Below are positions 43,435 to 52,936 of a DNA stretch of 64,000 nucleotides, one piece after another. Positions within the stretch are counted from its first letter, which is position 1. Every line of letters begins with the position of its first letter. The notes beneath the pieces are model-generated. The model saw nothing but the letters and a program-made list of their open reading frames with translations. It was not told where the DNA came from and made no database searches. The position numbers and the translations under genes were made by a program. Source of the DNA: Pseudomonas duriflava (GTDB lineage: Bacteria; Pseudomonadota; Gammaproteobacteria; Pseudomonadales; Pseudomonadaceae); NCBI RefSeq assembly GCF_007830155.1, contig NZ_VLKY01000011.1, positions 124,001-188,000 on the forward strand, written 5' to 3'.

Positions 43435-44919
43435 ATGAGCGCCAATGTCGATCTGAACAATCGTCCTGAGTATGACAAAGTACTGCAGGATATTGCCGAT
43501 TACGTCCTGACCTATAAGGTCGAATCCACCGAGGCCCTGAACACGGCACGTAATTGCCTGATGGATACCCTCGGCTGTGGTCTTTTGTCTTTGCGTTTTC
43601 CCGAATGCACCAAGCATCTTGGTCCGTTTGTAGAGGGCACTGTTGTCCCCTATGGCGCTCGGGTGCCAGGGACCAGTTTTCGTCTCGATCCAGTCAAGGC
43701 CGCTTGGGACATTGGTTGCATCATCCGCTGGCTAGACTATAACGACACTTGGCTGGCAGCTGAGTGGGGGCATCCTTCCGACAACCTGGGCGGTATTCTG
43801 GCTGTAGCGGATCACCTGTCCCAGAAGCGTATCGCTCAAGACGAGGCGCCGTTAACTATGCGCGCTGTGCTTGAGGCCATGATCATGGCTCATGAAATCC
43901 AGGGTGTATTTGCACTGGAGAACTCGTTCAACCGGGTCGGCCTGGACCACGTTATCCTGGTCAAAGTTGCTTCAACTGCTGTGGTTGCCAAATTGATGGG
44001 GGCGAATCGCGAACAGCTCTTGGCAGCTATTTCCCATGCCTTTGTTGATGGCCAAGCCCTGCGTACCTATCGCCATGCGCCCAACGCCGGATCGCGTAAA
44101 TCCTGGGCGGCTGGCGATGCAACCAGCCGTGGCGTGCGGTTGGCTGATATTGCCATGCGTGGCGAGATGGGAATTCCCGGTGTGCTCAGTGCGCCACAGT
44201 GGGGTTTCTATGATGTCTTGTTCAGCCATACAAACAAGGATCTGGAAACCAAGCCGCAAGATAAACGCCAGTTCAGTTTTTCACAGGGCTTCGGCAGCTA
44301 TGTTATGGAAAATGTACTGTTCAAGATCAGCTTTCCGGCCGAGTTTCATGCTCAGACTGCAGCCGAGGCGGCTGTTATTCTGCATCCTCAGGTACGCGAA
44401 AAACTGGATCAGATCGAAAGGATCGTGGTCACGACTCATGAGTCGGCTATCCGGATTATTTCCAAGGTGGGCCCGCTGGCCAACGCAGCAGACCGTGACC
44501 ACTGCCTGCAATACATGATCGCCGTGCCGCTGCTGTATGGCGATCTGGTTGCCGAGCACTATGAAGACAGCTTCCATGCAGCCCATCCACTGATTGATCT
44601 GTTGCGTGAGAAAATGGAAATCGTTGAGGACGAACGCTACAGCCGCGAATATCTCGAAGCCGATAAGCGCTCCATTGCCAACGCCATACAGGTGTTCTTC
44701 AAAGACAGCACCCATACTGAAAAGGTTGCGGTGGAATATCCGATTGGCCATCGGCGGCGGCGTGATGAAGGCATCCCGCTGCTGGAAGCCAAGTTTCGCA
44801 GCAATCTGGCTACACGCTTCCCGGGGCAACGTTGCGAGGAAATCTTTACGCTCTGTAAAGACCAGCAAAGATTGGAAAGCACTCCGGTCCATCGTTTCGT
44901 CGATTTGTTTGTCATCTGA
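43435..44919 (+). CDS. prpD: 2-methylcitrate dehydratase PrpD
   Basis: A 494-residue MmgE/PrpD-family dehydratase. Features: [64 protein letters not shown] and [21 protein letters not shown]. It dehydrates 2-methylcitrate to 2-methylaconitate. It lies 60 bases after prpC and ends the operon. The AcnD/PrpF pair usual in many Pseudomonas prp clusters is not here, so this enzyme probably does the dehydration and an aconitase elsewhere the rehydration. Confidence 0.95.
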   Translation: MSANVDLNNRPEYDKVLQDIADYVLTYKVESTEALNTARNCLMDTLGCGLLSLRFPECTKHLGPFVEGTVVPYGARVPGTSFRLDPVKAAWDIGCIIRWLDYNDTWLAAEWGHPSDNLGGILAVADHLSQKRIAQDEAPLTMRAVLEAMIMAHEIQGVFALENSFNRVGLDHVILVKVASTAVVAKLMGANREQLLAAISHAFVDGQALRTYRHAPNAGSRKSWAAGDATSRGVRLADIAMRGEMGIPGVLSAPQWGFYDVLFSHTNKDLETKPQDKRQFSFSQGFGSYVMENVLFKISFPAEFHAQTAAEAAVILHPQVREKLDQIERIVVTTHESAIRIISKVGPLANAADRDHCLQYMIAVPLLYGDLVAEHYEDSFHAAHPLIDLLREKMEIVEDERYSREYLEADKRSIANAIQVFFKDSTHTEKVAVEYPIGHRRRRDEGIPLLEAKFRSNLATRFPGQRCEEIFTLCKDQQRLESTPVHRFVDLFVI

Positions 44920-44924
44920 GTCAA

Positions 44925-44948
44925 GCGGCCTGTAATTAAGCAGGCCGC
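44925..44948 (+). terminator. Terminator of the prp operon
   Basis: GCGGCCTG (44925-44932) and CAGGCCGC (44941-44948) form a perfect stem with an 8-base loop five bases past the prpD stop, followed by ACTTTT. Confidence 0.85.
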
Positions 44949-45167
44949 ACTTTTAACGCGGCATGCGACGTACCTTGACTTCCATCAGACTCGCCCTAAT
45001 TGTCTTCAGGGGCGGCAACGTAACGTAATCAAGAATTGCCTATTCAACTGACGGAAAAACGTAATGCGTGATCAGTGGAAATAGAACTCATTTTACTGAG
45101 CGTTGGTATCGAGTAATTTTTGTATAGCCAACTTTTATTGAGTCCAGGCTATGAGCTTTCTTATGGG

Positions 45168-46052
45168 CTACGAAGCGGACTCACGAAATTCCCGTATCGT
45201 TTGCAGCAAAGCAGACAGCAAGGGTGAACGCTCGTTTTTCAAGTAAAAACAGTGGAGTTCCATATAGGCGTCGCCTTGAACTCTCAAAGGGCGATAGACA
45301 ACCCCTGGAAATTTCACATGAGTCATCGACTCGGGGACAAGCGCCATGGCGGAACTAATGGCCACCTGGAGAGTAGCAGTAATGATATCGGTGCAGGGAG
45401 AGGTAAGGCGTGGTTCGAAACCATGCCGACGACATAAGTCGACCGCCGTCGCTGTTGCAATTGGTGAGCTGCCGACGGCTAACAACTGGCCTCGTAATGC
45501 CAGAAAATCAACCCTGTCGTAAGCCGCGAGCGGATGGTCTTCATTTAGCGCCAACCACAGTGGCTCGCGAGCGACCAGCTCTACCGCAATATCCGTTTCT
45601 TCAGGCAGGAGCCGCTCAAATACCAGTAAAACCCGTCCCTGCCTCAAAGCCAGCACTTGAGCAGGTGTTTGTGCGGGATGTAAAGCGAGCTCTACCTCAG
45701 GATGTGTCATTCGAAAGCGCGCAAGCACTTGCGGAACAGGGCCGAACATGGATGATCCATATACTCCCACGTTTGCCAATCCGACCTGCCCTTTACCAAA
45801 CCGTACGGCACGCTGGGCTGCGTGCTTAACCAGGCTTCGGATATTGGTTGCATCATGAAGAAGCACTTCCCCTGCCTGAGTAAGCACCATTCCTTTAGGT
45901 GTTCGCTCGAATAGTTGTACGCCCAGCTCTGCCTCAAGTGCCTGAATGTGACGGCTTAGCGGTGGTTGCGACAAATGTAGACGCTCAGCCGCCCGTCCAA
46001 GATGGCGCTCTTCAGCTACTGCAATGAAATAGTTGAGTTGCCGCATATCCAT
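45168..46052 (-). CDS. LysR-family regulator (CatR/BenM-like)
   Basis: A 294-residue LysR regulator with a canonical winged helix: MRQLNYFIAVAEERHLGRAAERLHLSQPPLSRHIQALE. The effector domain includes GVYGSSMFGPVPQVLARF and ALVPESMTHVKFPGVVYRPL, closest in style to CatR/BenM-type regulators. ATG at 46052. It is divergent from the GH3 beta-glucosidase across 150 bases containing a large inverted repeat, so control of that gene is a fair guess. The inducer is unknown. Confidence 0.9.
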   Translation of the reverse strand: MDMRQLNYFIAVAEERHLGRAAERLHLSQPPLSRHIQALEAELGVQLFERTPKGMVLTQAGEVLLHDATNIRSLVKHAAQRAVRFGKGQVGLANVGVYGSSMFGPVPQVLARFRMTHPEVELALHPAQTPAQVLALRQGRVLLVFERLLPEETDIAVELVAREPLWLALNEDHPLAAYDRVDFLALRGQLLAVGSSPIATATAVDLCRRHGFEPRLTSPCTDIITATLQVAISSAMALVPESMTHVKFPGVVYRPLRVQGDAYMELHCFYLKNERSPLLSALLQTIREFRESAS

Positions 46053-46131
46053 GCTAAAGGCCTTACCGAAAAGGTAACAAGGTCAACAAATTATGTATTG
46101 GAAGTTCTTTAAGGTCTTAAGAAAAACTCCA

Positions 46132-46172
46132 ATCAACAGGCGTCTTGTTCGATAAGCAAGATGCCTGTTGAT
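46132..46172 (+). promoter_or_regulatory. 16-bp hairpin in the GH3 leader region
   Basis: ATCAACAGGCGTCTTG (46132-46147) pairs with CAAGATGCCTGTTGAT (46157-46172) through 16 positions with one G-U, loop TTCGATAAG. It ends 30 bases before the GH3 start codon. It could be an attenuator, an mRNA-stability element or a protein-binding site. No T-run follows, so it is not a standard terminator. Confidence 0.55.
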
Positions 46173-46202
46173 GTTCCATAAGAATAATGAGAGGGACACG
46201 TA

Positions 46203-48410
46203 ATGCCTGCATTTACCTTCCGCCTCAACACGCTTGGTGTTCAAGTCTTGGTTGGCAGCTTATTGTTGAGTGTTTGTAGCCTAAGCCATAGTAGTTCCCT
46301 TCACTCCAAGCAGCCGCCTATTAAGACTCACGCAAAGCCCCTGATCGTAATTAATGGATTTAAATTTAAGGATCTGAATGCCAACAATCAGTTGGATGCT
46401 TATGAGAACTGGAGACTTCCTGCTGAGAGACGTGCTGCTGACCTGGTAAGCCGGATGAACCTGAATGAAAAGGCCGGCATGATGTTGATTGATACATTGA
46501 ATCCGGGCTTTGGGGGGACTATTGACGCACCCGCTGACCAGTACATCAATTCGGAAAGAATGACACGCTTTATATTCCGTAGTGTGGTGACGGCCAATCC
46601 TGTAGAAAGTACAACCTCGAGCAGGAATGGACAGCAGGTCACGCCTGAGCAGGCTGCCCGGTGGACAAATGCAATTCAGGAAATGGCAGAAAAGACACGG
46701 CTCGGCATTCCTGTTCTTTTCAAATCAAATGCTCGAAATCATTACGAGCGTAATGCCCGCTTCGGTATCAACACCGAAGCGGGGTCTTTCTCGGAGTTTC
46801 CAAAAGAAGCCGGTTTAGCTGCTACACGTGACATGCGGATAATTCGAGATTTTGCCCGCATCATGGGGGAAGAGTGGAAAGCCATTGGCCTGAGAGGGAT
46901 GTATGGTTACATGGCAGACCTATCCACCGAACCGCGCTGGTACCGTGTCCATGAAACCTTCACCGAGGATGCTGACCTCGGGACTGAAATCATGAAGACT
47001 TTGGTAGAAAATCTTCAGGGAGGACCAGTAAACCGAAACACGCCTGTGGCCTTGACCATGAAGCATTTCCCTGGAGGCGGTCCCCAGGAAATGGGCTTGG
47101 ATCCCCATTATACTTTTGGTAAGAATCAGGTTTATCCAGCAGGGAATTTCGAATATCACCTCAAGCCATGGCGAGCTGCGATAGAGGCCGGTGTCTCATC
47201 AGTCATGCCTTATTACGGTGTACCGATTGATCTGACCTATAAAGGCGTTAAATACGAGCAAACCGGTATGGCCTTTTCCAAGCAAATCGTAAATGACCTA
47301 CTGCGTCAGCAGCTTGGGTTTAAAGGCTACGTAAATTCAGACACTGGCATAATTTCAGCGAGAGGCTGGGGCCTGGAAAACAAAACGGTAGCTGAGCGAG
47401 CTGCAGCCGCTATCAATAGTGGTACAGATGTGTTGTCGGGTTTCAACACCAAGCAAACCATTATTGATCTAGTCAAATCTGGTTTAGTGAGTGAAGAACG
47501 TGTCGATGAGGCAGTCAGGCGACTCCTCAAGGAGCAGTTTGAACTTGGACTGTTCGAAAATCCCTATGTAGATGCAAGCAAAGCGGCTGGAATCATTGGT
47601 AATGATGAGTTCCGAGCCAAGGCTTTACAAGCTCAGCGTAAATCCATTGTGTTATTGCAGAATCTAGCGCAGAGCTCTATTAAAAGCGCCAAAAAAATAC
47701 TGCCTATTCCAGCACCAAGCACAGGGCAGCCACTCAAGCTTTATACAATGAACATGAATGCCGACGTGGTAGGGGGAGCCGAGTATGGCGGCTATACCGT
47801 CGTTAACGGAGATTATGATGCTGAAAAAGGCCAGAGCCGACCAAGTGCGTCTGGCGCTGATTATGCGATTCTTCGAATAGAAGTATCCAATCCTCAAGAA
47901 ATTACCGGTACTTATAAGAGCAAGGATTCTCTTACCGGTGCCAATCCTGCTTATATTAATCCACAAACACAAAAGACCTGGGGTGCAGCAGACCCCGACA
48001 GTATTGATGACGGCTTGATTTATGGCGGTGCGCTTCCCTGGGAGGTAAATGCGTTGTCGTTTACTGAAATGGCTAAAACAGCGTCGTGGAGTATTTCGCC
48101 GAAACTGGAGGATATTCAGGCAGTTATGCAAGAGGTAGGCTCGAAAAAAACTATCCTCGCCATTTATTTCCGCCAACCATATGTTATGGATGATGCAAGT
48201 GGGTTAAAGAATGCAGGGGCGATTTTAGCTGGCTTTGGTGTAAGCGATTCCGTGCTTATGGACGTTATCACAGGTAAATATAAGCCTCGTGGAAAGCTAC
48301 CATTTGCTCTGGCTAACAACCTGGAAGCCGTGATCAATAACGATCCAGATGCGCCTGGCTATCCTGCCAAGGACACGTTATTCCCCTTTGGATTTGGCTT
48401 GAGCTATTAA
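46203..48410 (+). CDS. Secreted GH3 beta-glucosidase
   Basis: A 735-residue glycoside hydrolase family 3 protein. It has an N-terminal signal peptide (VQVLVGSLLLSVCSLSHS), then FKDLNANNQLDAYENWRLP, an EF-hand-like calcium loop seen in this GH3 group. The catalytic barrel carries MKHFPGGGPQ and the nucleophile Asp380 in YVNSDTGII; a second alpha/beta domain follows (KSIVLLQNLAQ onward), ending LFPFGFGLSY. It probably releases glucose from cello- or gluco-oligosaccharides in the periplasm or outside, finishing what the GH5 enzymes start. GAGAGGGA precedes the ATG. It is divergent from a LysR gene. Confidence 0.92.
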   Translation: MPAFTFRLNTLGVQVLVGSLLLSVCSLSHSSSLHSKQPPIKTHAKPLIVINGFKFKDLNANNQLDAYENWRLPAERRAADLVSRMNLNEKAGMMLIDTLNPGFGGTIDAPADQYINSERMTRFIFRSVVTANPVESTTSSRNGQQVTPEQAARWTNAIQEMAEKTRLGIPVLFKSNARNHYERNARFGINTEAGSFSEFPKEAGLAATRDMRIIRDFARIMGEEWKAIGLRGMYGYMADLSTEPRWYRVHETFTEDADLGTEIMKTLVENLQGGPVNRNTPVALTMKHFPGGGPQEMGLDPHYTFGKNQVYPAGNFEYHLKPWRAAIEAGVSSVMPYYGVPIDLTYKGVKYEQTGMAFSKQIVNDLLRQQLGFKGYVNSDTGIISARGWGLENKTVAERAAAAINSGTDVLSGFNTKQTIIDLVKSGLVSEERVDEAVRRLLKEQFELGLFENPYVDASKAAGIIGNDEFRAKALQAQRKSIVLLQNLAQSSIKSAKKILPIPAPSTGQPLKLYTMNMNADVVGGAEYGGYTVVNGDYDAEKGQSRPSASGADYAILRIEVSNPQEITGTYKSKDSLTGANPAYINPQTQKTWGAADPDSIDDGLIYGGALPWEVNALSFTEMAKTASWSISPKLEDIQAVMQEVGSKKTILAIYFRQPYVMDDASGLKNAGAILAGFGVSDSVLMDVITGKYKPRGKLPFALANNLEAVINNDPDAPGYPAKDTLFPFGFGLSY

Positions 48411-48432
48411 CTTTAACGCTCGTTAAGAACAT

Positions 48433-48460
48433 GCATGCAGCCTTTCAAGCGGCTGCATGC
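48433..48460 (+). terminator. Hairpin after the GH3 gene
   Basis: GCATGCAGCC (48433-48442) and GGCTGCATGC (48451-48460) pair perfectly over an 8-base loop, 22 bases after the stop. The tail is only partly T-rich. Confidence 0.65.
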
Positions 48461-48697
48461 GTATCTCATTCCGAATCTGTTTATATTTTATGAGGCGAAG
48501 TCTTTGGGTTGCTACAGAACCTGTTTAGACGTCTGAAAGCATATATCTATACAACTTTGAGAACGTCTTGTTATCCAATCAAGTAATCGCACAACGGAAT
48601 ACTTCAATAATCCATGTCGTGCTCTGTAACAAAAGAAACTTCTCGTCATTCTGGTTGAGCGCTATTTTTTAGCAGTGTCTTTTTGCGAGAAAATCCA

Positions 48698-49831
48698 ATG
48701 ACTCGTTTCATCAGACCTGTCATTCACGCACTGTCGGTTGCTCTCTTAGCCTTTAGTGGACCTTCCCACGCCCAAGGTGTTTCCGAAAAGGAATGGCCAT
48801 TTACCGTAGCTGCTAAGGCTACCTTCAAACAGCCGTGGGCTATGACTTTTTTGCCTGACGGTACGCTGCTCGTTACCGAAAAGCATGGCGCGCTCAAGCA
48901 TCTGGATCTTGATACCGGCCGTTCGAGCGCAATTACAGGGCTCCCTGCTATTGCTTATGGCGGGCAGGGTGGACTGGGGGACGTGATCCTTCATCCTGCC
49001 TTTACGGAAAACGGTTGGATCTATATTAGTTACGCTGAGGCCAGCCAAGACGGTGCTACCCGTGGTGCTGCGGTAGCACGGGCAAAGTTGGAGCTGGAGA
49101 AGGAGGGCAGCGGTAGGCTTTCCCATTTACAAGTCATCTGGCGCCAGACACCCAAGGTTTCCGGTCAGGGTCACTATGGTCATCGCCTTGCCTTTGGGCC
49201 AGACGGAAAGCTGTGGATCAGCTCAGGCGAGCGGCAACAGTTTACGCCGGCGCAAGACATGAACAGTAACCTGGGCAAAATCATTCGAATAAACGAGGAT
49301 GGCAGTCTTCCAGCGGATAATCCTTTCGCTGACCAGGGCGGCATAGCAGCCCAGATATGGTCATTAGGCCATCGTAACCCGCTCGGCATTGCATTTGATA
49401 AAGAGGGCCGTTTGTGGGAGCACGAGATGGGCCCCAAAGGGGGAGATGAGTTTAACCTGATCGAGCGCGGAGCGAATTACGGCTATCCAAATGTTTCGGA
49501 CGGGGACCACTACAGCGGCCGCCCGATTCCGGATCATTCAACCAACCCTGAATATATACCTCCGAAAATCAGTTGGACACCTGTAATCTCGCCTGCAGGC
49601 CTGATTATTTACGAAGCGGACCGCTTCGCCCAGTGGAAGGGTAATGCCCTTATGGGCGGACTTTCCGCCAGGTCGCTGATACGGCTCGTGCTTGAAGGAG
49701 ATCAGGCTCGTGAGGTGGAGCGGTATCAAATGGACGCCCGCATACGCGAGGTCGAGCAAGGGCCGGACGGAAGCTTATGGGTATTAGAAGATGGCTCTGA
49801 TGGCCGGCTATTGGAGCTACAGCCTAAATAA
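48698..49831 (+). CDS. Periplasmic PQQ-dependent aldose sugar dehydrogenase
   Basis: A 377-residue six-bladed beta-propeller of the soluble glucose/sorbosone dehydrogenase (Asd/YliI) family. Signal peptide about residues 1-26 ([18 protein letters not shown]). Motifs: [29 protein letters not shown], catalytic-His region [36 protein letters not shown] and [12 protein letters not shown]. It oxidises aldoses at C1 with PQQ in the periplasm. I chose ATG 48698; the TTG at 48683 would precede the signal peptide. The ribosome site is weak. It lies about 290 bases after the GH3 gene and may be its own unit. Confidence 0.92.
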   Translation: MTRFIRPVIHALSVALLAFSGPSHAQGVSEKEWPFTVAAKATFKQPWAMTFLPDGTLLVTEKHGALKHLDLDTGRSSAITGLPAIAYGGQGGLGDVILHPAFTENGWIYISYAEASQDGATRGAAVARAKLELEKEGSGRLSHLQVIWRQTPKVSGQGHYGHRLAFGPDGKLWISSGERQQFTPAQDMNSNLGKIIRINEDGSLPADNPFADQGGIAAQIWSLGHRNPLGIAFDKEGRLWEHEMGPKGGDEFNLIERGANYGYPNVSDGDHYSGRPIPDHSTNPEYIPPKISWTPVISPAGLIIYEADRFAQWKGNALMGGLSARSLIRLVLEGDQAREVERYQMDARIREVEQGPDGSLWVLEDGSDGRLLELQPK

Positions 49832-50199
49832 ACAGATGCACATGAAACGTCACAGTAGCGGCGGCTGACAGGCTAAAGCATCAGGCAACGGATAGCCTGT
49901 TTAGTAAAGCCGGTCCATGCTGAGCGCAGCGATAAGGCTGCGCCTGCCCCATGCTTTTACTGCAAGAGATTATAAAGCCTGTGTTCTGTCGCAAAGGCCA
50001 CCGGCTCTAAAACGCCTCATGGTTCCGCTTGTCTGTAAGCGATCATAAAAAATATCGATACCCCCTTAAGTATTTTCCAGACGACGTTTAAGCAGGCCGG
50101 CTTTAACGTCAGCAGCAAGATGGCAGGTAAGTGTACCTTTGCCATGTCAAGACTCCCTGTACAGGGTCGTTTCACCATAAGAACAACAAGGGTAGCCTT
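49832..50199. other. Intergenic: galT upstream region
   Basis: About 370 bases. The galT promoter and GalR site should be here. A short palindrome, CCCTGTACAGGG, lies near 50155-50166 inside the probable leader. No LysR box was assigned with confidence. Confidence 0.45.
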
Positions 50200-51540
50200 A
50201 TGCATACCGACTCGCCTGTCGACGTCAAAAAATGGATCGATAGCCGGCCTGTCACGGGCCATCAATGGATGATCCTTGCTCTCTGTTTTTTCATCGTTCT
50301 CTTCGATGGTGTAGACGTAGCCGTAATGGGCTTCATCGCACCCTCGCTTATGCAGGACTGGCAACTTTCCAAGGCTGCGTTTGGTCCTGTTATGAGTGCA
50401 GCGATGATTGGCCTGGCCGTAGGCGCACTGGTGGCAGGTCCTTACGCTGACCGTTTTGGTCGCAAGACCGTACTGCTAGGGGCGGTAACCGCTTTTGGCG
50501 TATTGAGCCTGGCCTGCGCCTTTGCTCGTAATCCATACGAGCTGGCCATCCTGCGCTTTCTGACGGGCGTTGGCCTGGGCGCTGCGATGCCAAATACCAC
50601 GACGCTTCTGTCCGAGTATCTGCCCGAGCGCTATCGTTCCTTGTTGATTACTGTCATGTTTACCGGCTTTAACCTAGGTTCAGGGGCCGGTGGGTTCGTG
50701 GCTGCTTGGTTGATTCCGCACTTCGGCTGGCAATCGGTACTGCTGGTGGGTGGGCTACTGCCCATTGCACTACTACCGTTTCTCTGGCTGCTGCTTCCCG
50801 AGTCGGCTCGCTTCCTGGTTGCCAAAGGTGCGCCTGCTGCAAGGATCGCTGCAGTATTGAACAAGTTAGGTGGTCAATTCTCTTCCCAAACTCGCTTCGT
50901 TAGTACTGAGCCGGCTGTGCAAAACAAGACGCCGGTTCGTGCATTGTTTGCCGAGCGCTATCGGTTGGGCACGTTCTCGCTTTGGACAACCTACTTCATG
51001 GGCCTGCTGGTGATCTACCTGATGATGGGTTGGCTGCCTACATTGATTCGTGAATCCGGTGTTTCCATCGAACGAGCGGCTACACTGACCGCTTTGTTCC
51101 AAATTGGCGGGACCGTAGGCGCTATTGTGGTTGGCTGGATCATGGATCGGCGCAATCCGAATCGTGTTATTGCCGGCTCCTATGCCTTGGGTGGTGCATT
51201 TATCCTGTTGCTGGGCGCATTGGGCTTGGAGTCCAGCTTGTTGACCCTTGGCGTGATCGCGGCTGGCTTCTGCATGAGCGGTGCTCAGACGGGACTGAAT
51301 GCCTACGCGCCGGGTTATTACCCCACCGAGTCGCGTGCTACCGGCGTAAGCTGGATGCTGGGCATTGGTCGTTTCGGCGCTATTTTTGGCTCAATGATTG
51401 GCGGAGCGGTGCTAAGTCTGGGGCTGAGTTTCGGTCTGGTCTTTGCGGTACTGGCAATTCCGGCTTTCATCGCGGCGCTGGCAATACTGGGTAACGGTTA
51501 CGCGGCTCGTCGCACTGCCCACCCGGCGCTGGCGTCTTAA
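50200..51540 (+). CDS. galT: MFS gallate transporter (AAHS family)
   Basis: A 446-residue 12-helix major facilitator of the aromatic acid:H+ symporter family. Typical signatures: LCFFIVLFDGVDVAVMGFIAPSL in TM1, GPYADRFGRKTVLLGA in loop 2-3, RFLTGVGLGAAMPNTTTL, and the loop 8-9 repeat GWIMDRRNPNRVI. I chose ATG 50200, which has AGGG upstream; the frame extends to 50131 without support. The gallate dioxygenase gene starts 19 bases after its stop, so it almost certainly imports gallate. Confidence 0.92.
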   Translation: MHTDSPVDVKKWIDSRPVTGHQWMILALCFFIVLFDGVDVAVMGFIAPSLMQDWQLSKAAFGPVMSAAMIGLAVGALVAGPYADRFGRKTVLLGAVTAFGVLSLACAFARNPYELAILRFLTGVGLGAAMPNTTTLLSEYLPERYRSLLITVMFTGFNLGSGAGGFVAAWLIPHFGWQSVLLVGGLLPIALLPFLWLLLPESARFLVAKGAPAARIAAVLNKLGGQFSSQTRFVSTEPAVQNKTPVRALFAERYRLGTFSLWTTYFMGLLVIYLMMGWLPTLIRESGVSIERAATLTALFQIGGTVGAIVVGWIMDRRNPNRVIAGSYALGGAFILLLGALGLESSLLTLGVIAAGFCMSGAQTGLNAYAPGYYPTESRATGVSWMLGIGRFGAIFGSMIGGAVLSLGLSFGLVFAVLAIPAFIAALAILGNGYAARRTAHPALAS

Positions 51541-51558
51541 TACACAAAGGAAACTGTT

Positions 51559-52815
51559 ATGGCACGTATCATCGGGGGGCTTGCAGTCTCTCATACTCCT
51601 ACCATCGGCTTCGCCGTTGATCATAACAAGCAAGAGGAAGAGGCGTGGGCGCCTATATTCAAAAGCTTCGAGCCAATGAAGGCGTGGCTTAACGAAAAGA
51701 GGCCCGACGTACTGTTCTACATTTTTAATGATCACATCACATCGTTCTTCTTCGATCACTATTCTGCGTTCGCGTTGGGAGTAGACGATCATTACGATGT
51801 GGCTGACGAAGGCGGCGGTGTACGAGGGATACCCTCTATCGGCGGTAACGCAGCCCTGGCGCGGCACATTGGTGCAAGCTTGATGGCTGATGAGTTCGAC
51901 ATGTCTTTCTTCCGGGACAAGCCTATTGATCATGGCCTGTTTTCGCCCATGTCAGCCTTGTTGCCCTTCGAGCCGAAGTGGCCTGTCGACGTCGTGCCGC
52001 TGCAAGTAGGCGTGCTGCAGTTTCCGATTCCCAGTGCCAAACGTTGCTACAAGCTGGGACAGGCGCTGCGTCGAGCCATCGAAAGCTATCCTGAAGACCT
52101 GAAGGTAGTTGTTGCCTCAACGGGCGGTGTGTCTCATCAAGTGCATGGCGAACGTTGCGGTTTCAACAACCCGGAATGGGATGCTCAGTTTGTCGATCTG
52201 TTCGTCAACGATCCAGTTCGGCTTACCGAAATGACTGTGGCCGAATACGCTACCCTGGGTGGGCTTGAGGGCTCGGAAGTCATTACCTGGCTAATTATGC
52301 GGGGGGCTCTGTCTTCTAATGTGAAGCTGATTCATCAGGATTACTATTTACCCTCCATGACTGGTATCGCCACGCTGCTCCTGGAGAACCAGGCGCGTGA
52401 AGTTCCTATCGACGTGCATGAGCGTCATCGTGAGCATATGAACCATGAGCTGGCCGGCATTGAAAAGCTTGAGGGGACTTATCCTTTCACGCTTGAACGC
52501 AGTGCCAAGGGGTACCGACTGAACAAGTTCCTGCATGGTCTGATTGTGCCAGCCTGGCGGGAGCGGTTCCTGGAAGAGCCTGAAGCCATGTTTGAGGAGG
52601 CTGGGCTGACAGAAGAAGAGCGGGATCTGGTTCGCCGTCGCGACTGGCGTGGACTGATTCAATACGGAGCGATCTTTTTTCTACTGGAAAAGTTGGGTGC
52701 GGTAGTAGGTATTTCCAATCTGCACATTTATTCGGCGATGCGCGGGCAGTCGCTGGAAGAGTTCCAGAAAACGCGTAACCAGCAGGTACTGTATTCGGTT
52801 GCTGGTAAAAAATAG
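51559..52815 (+). CDS. galA: Gallate dioxygenase
   Basis: A 418-residue extradiol dioxygenase of the LigB/protocatechuate 4,5-dioxygenase superfamily. The N-terminal LigB-like domain carries metal ligands His12 in AVSHTPTIG and those of FNDHITSFF, plus VVASTGGVSHQVHGERCG. The C-terminal 130 residues (RSAKGYRLNKFLHGL onward) are fused LigA-like sequence, the hallmark of GalA. It opens the gallate ring to 4-oxalomesaconate. AAGGAAA precedes the ATG. Co-transcribed with galT. Confidence 0.95.
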   Translation: MARIIGGLAVSHTPTIGFAVDHNKQEEEAWAPIFKSFEPMKAWLNEKRPDVLFYIFNDHITSFFFDHYSAFALGVDDHYDVADEGGGVRGIPSIGGNAALARHIGASLMADEFDMSFFRDKPIDHGLFSPMSALLPFEPKWPVDVVPLQVGVLQFPIPSAKRCYKLGQALRRAIESYPEDLKVVVASTGGVSHQVHGERCGFNNPEWDAQFVDLFVNDPVRLTEMTVAEYATLGGLEGSEVITWLIMRGALSSNVKLIHQDYYLPSMTGIATLLLENQAREVPIDVHERHREHMNHELAGIEKLEGTYPFTLERSAKGYRLNKFLHGLIVPAWRERFLEEPEAMFEEAGLTEEERDLVRRRDWRGLIQYGAIFFLLEKLGAVVGISNLHIYSAMRGQSLEEFQKTRNQQVLYSVAGKK

Positions 52816-52832
52816 ACTGTAGAACGGTGCTT

Positions 52833-52856
52833 CGGAGGCGGTTAACGCCGCTTCCG
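52833..52856 (+). terminator. Hairpin after galA
   Basis: CGGAGGCGG (52833-52841) and CCGCTTCCG (52848-52856) pair with one G-U over a 6-base loop, 18 bases past the stop. A TTTTT lies 15 bases further on. Confidence 0.6.
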
Positions 52857-52936
52857 GAACCTGTGCTTGGTTTTTAGTGGTAGGGCTTTCCATCATTATG
52901 TGTAATAAGCGGAGCTCAGGGTATTGGCGTTACTGG

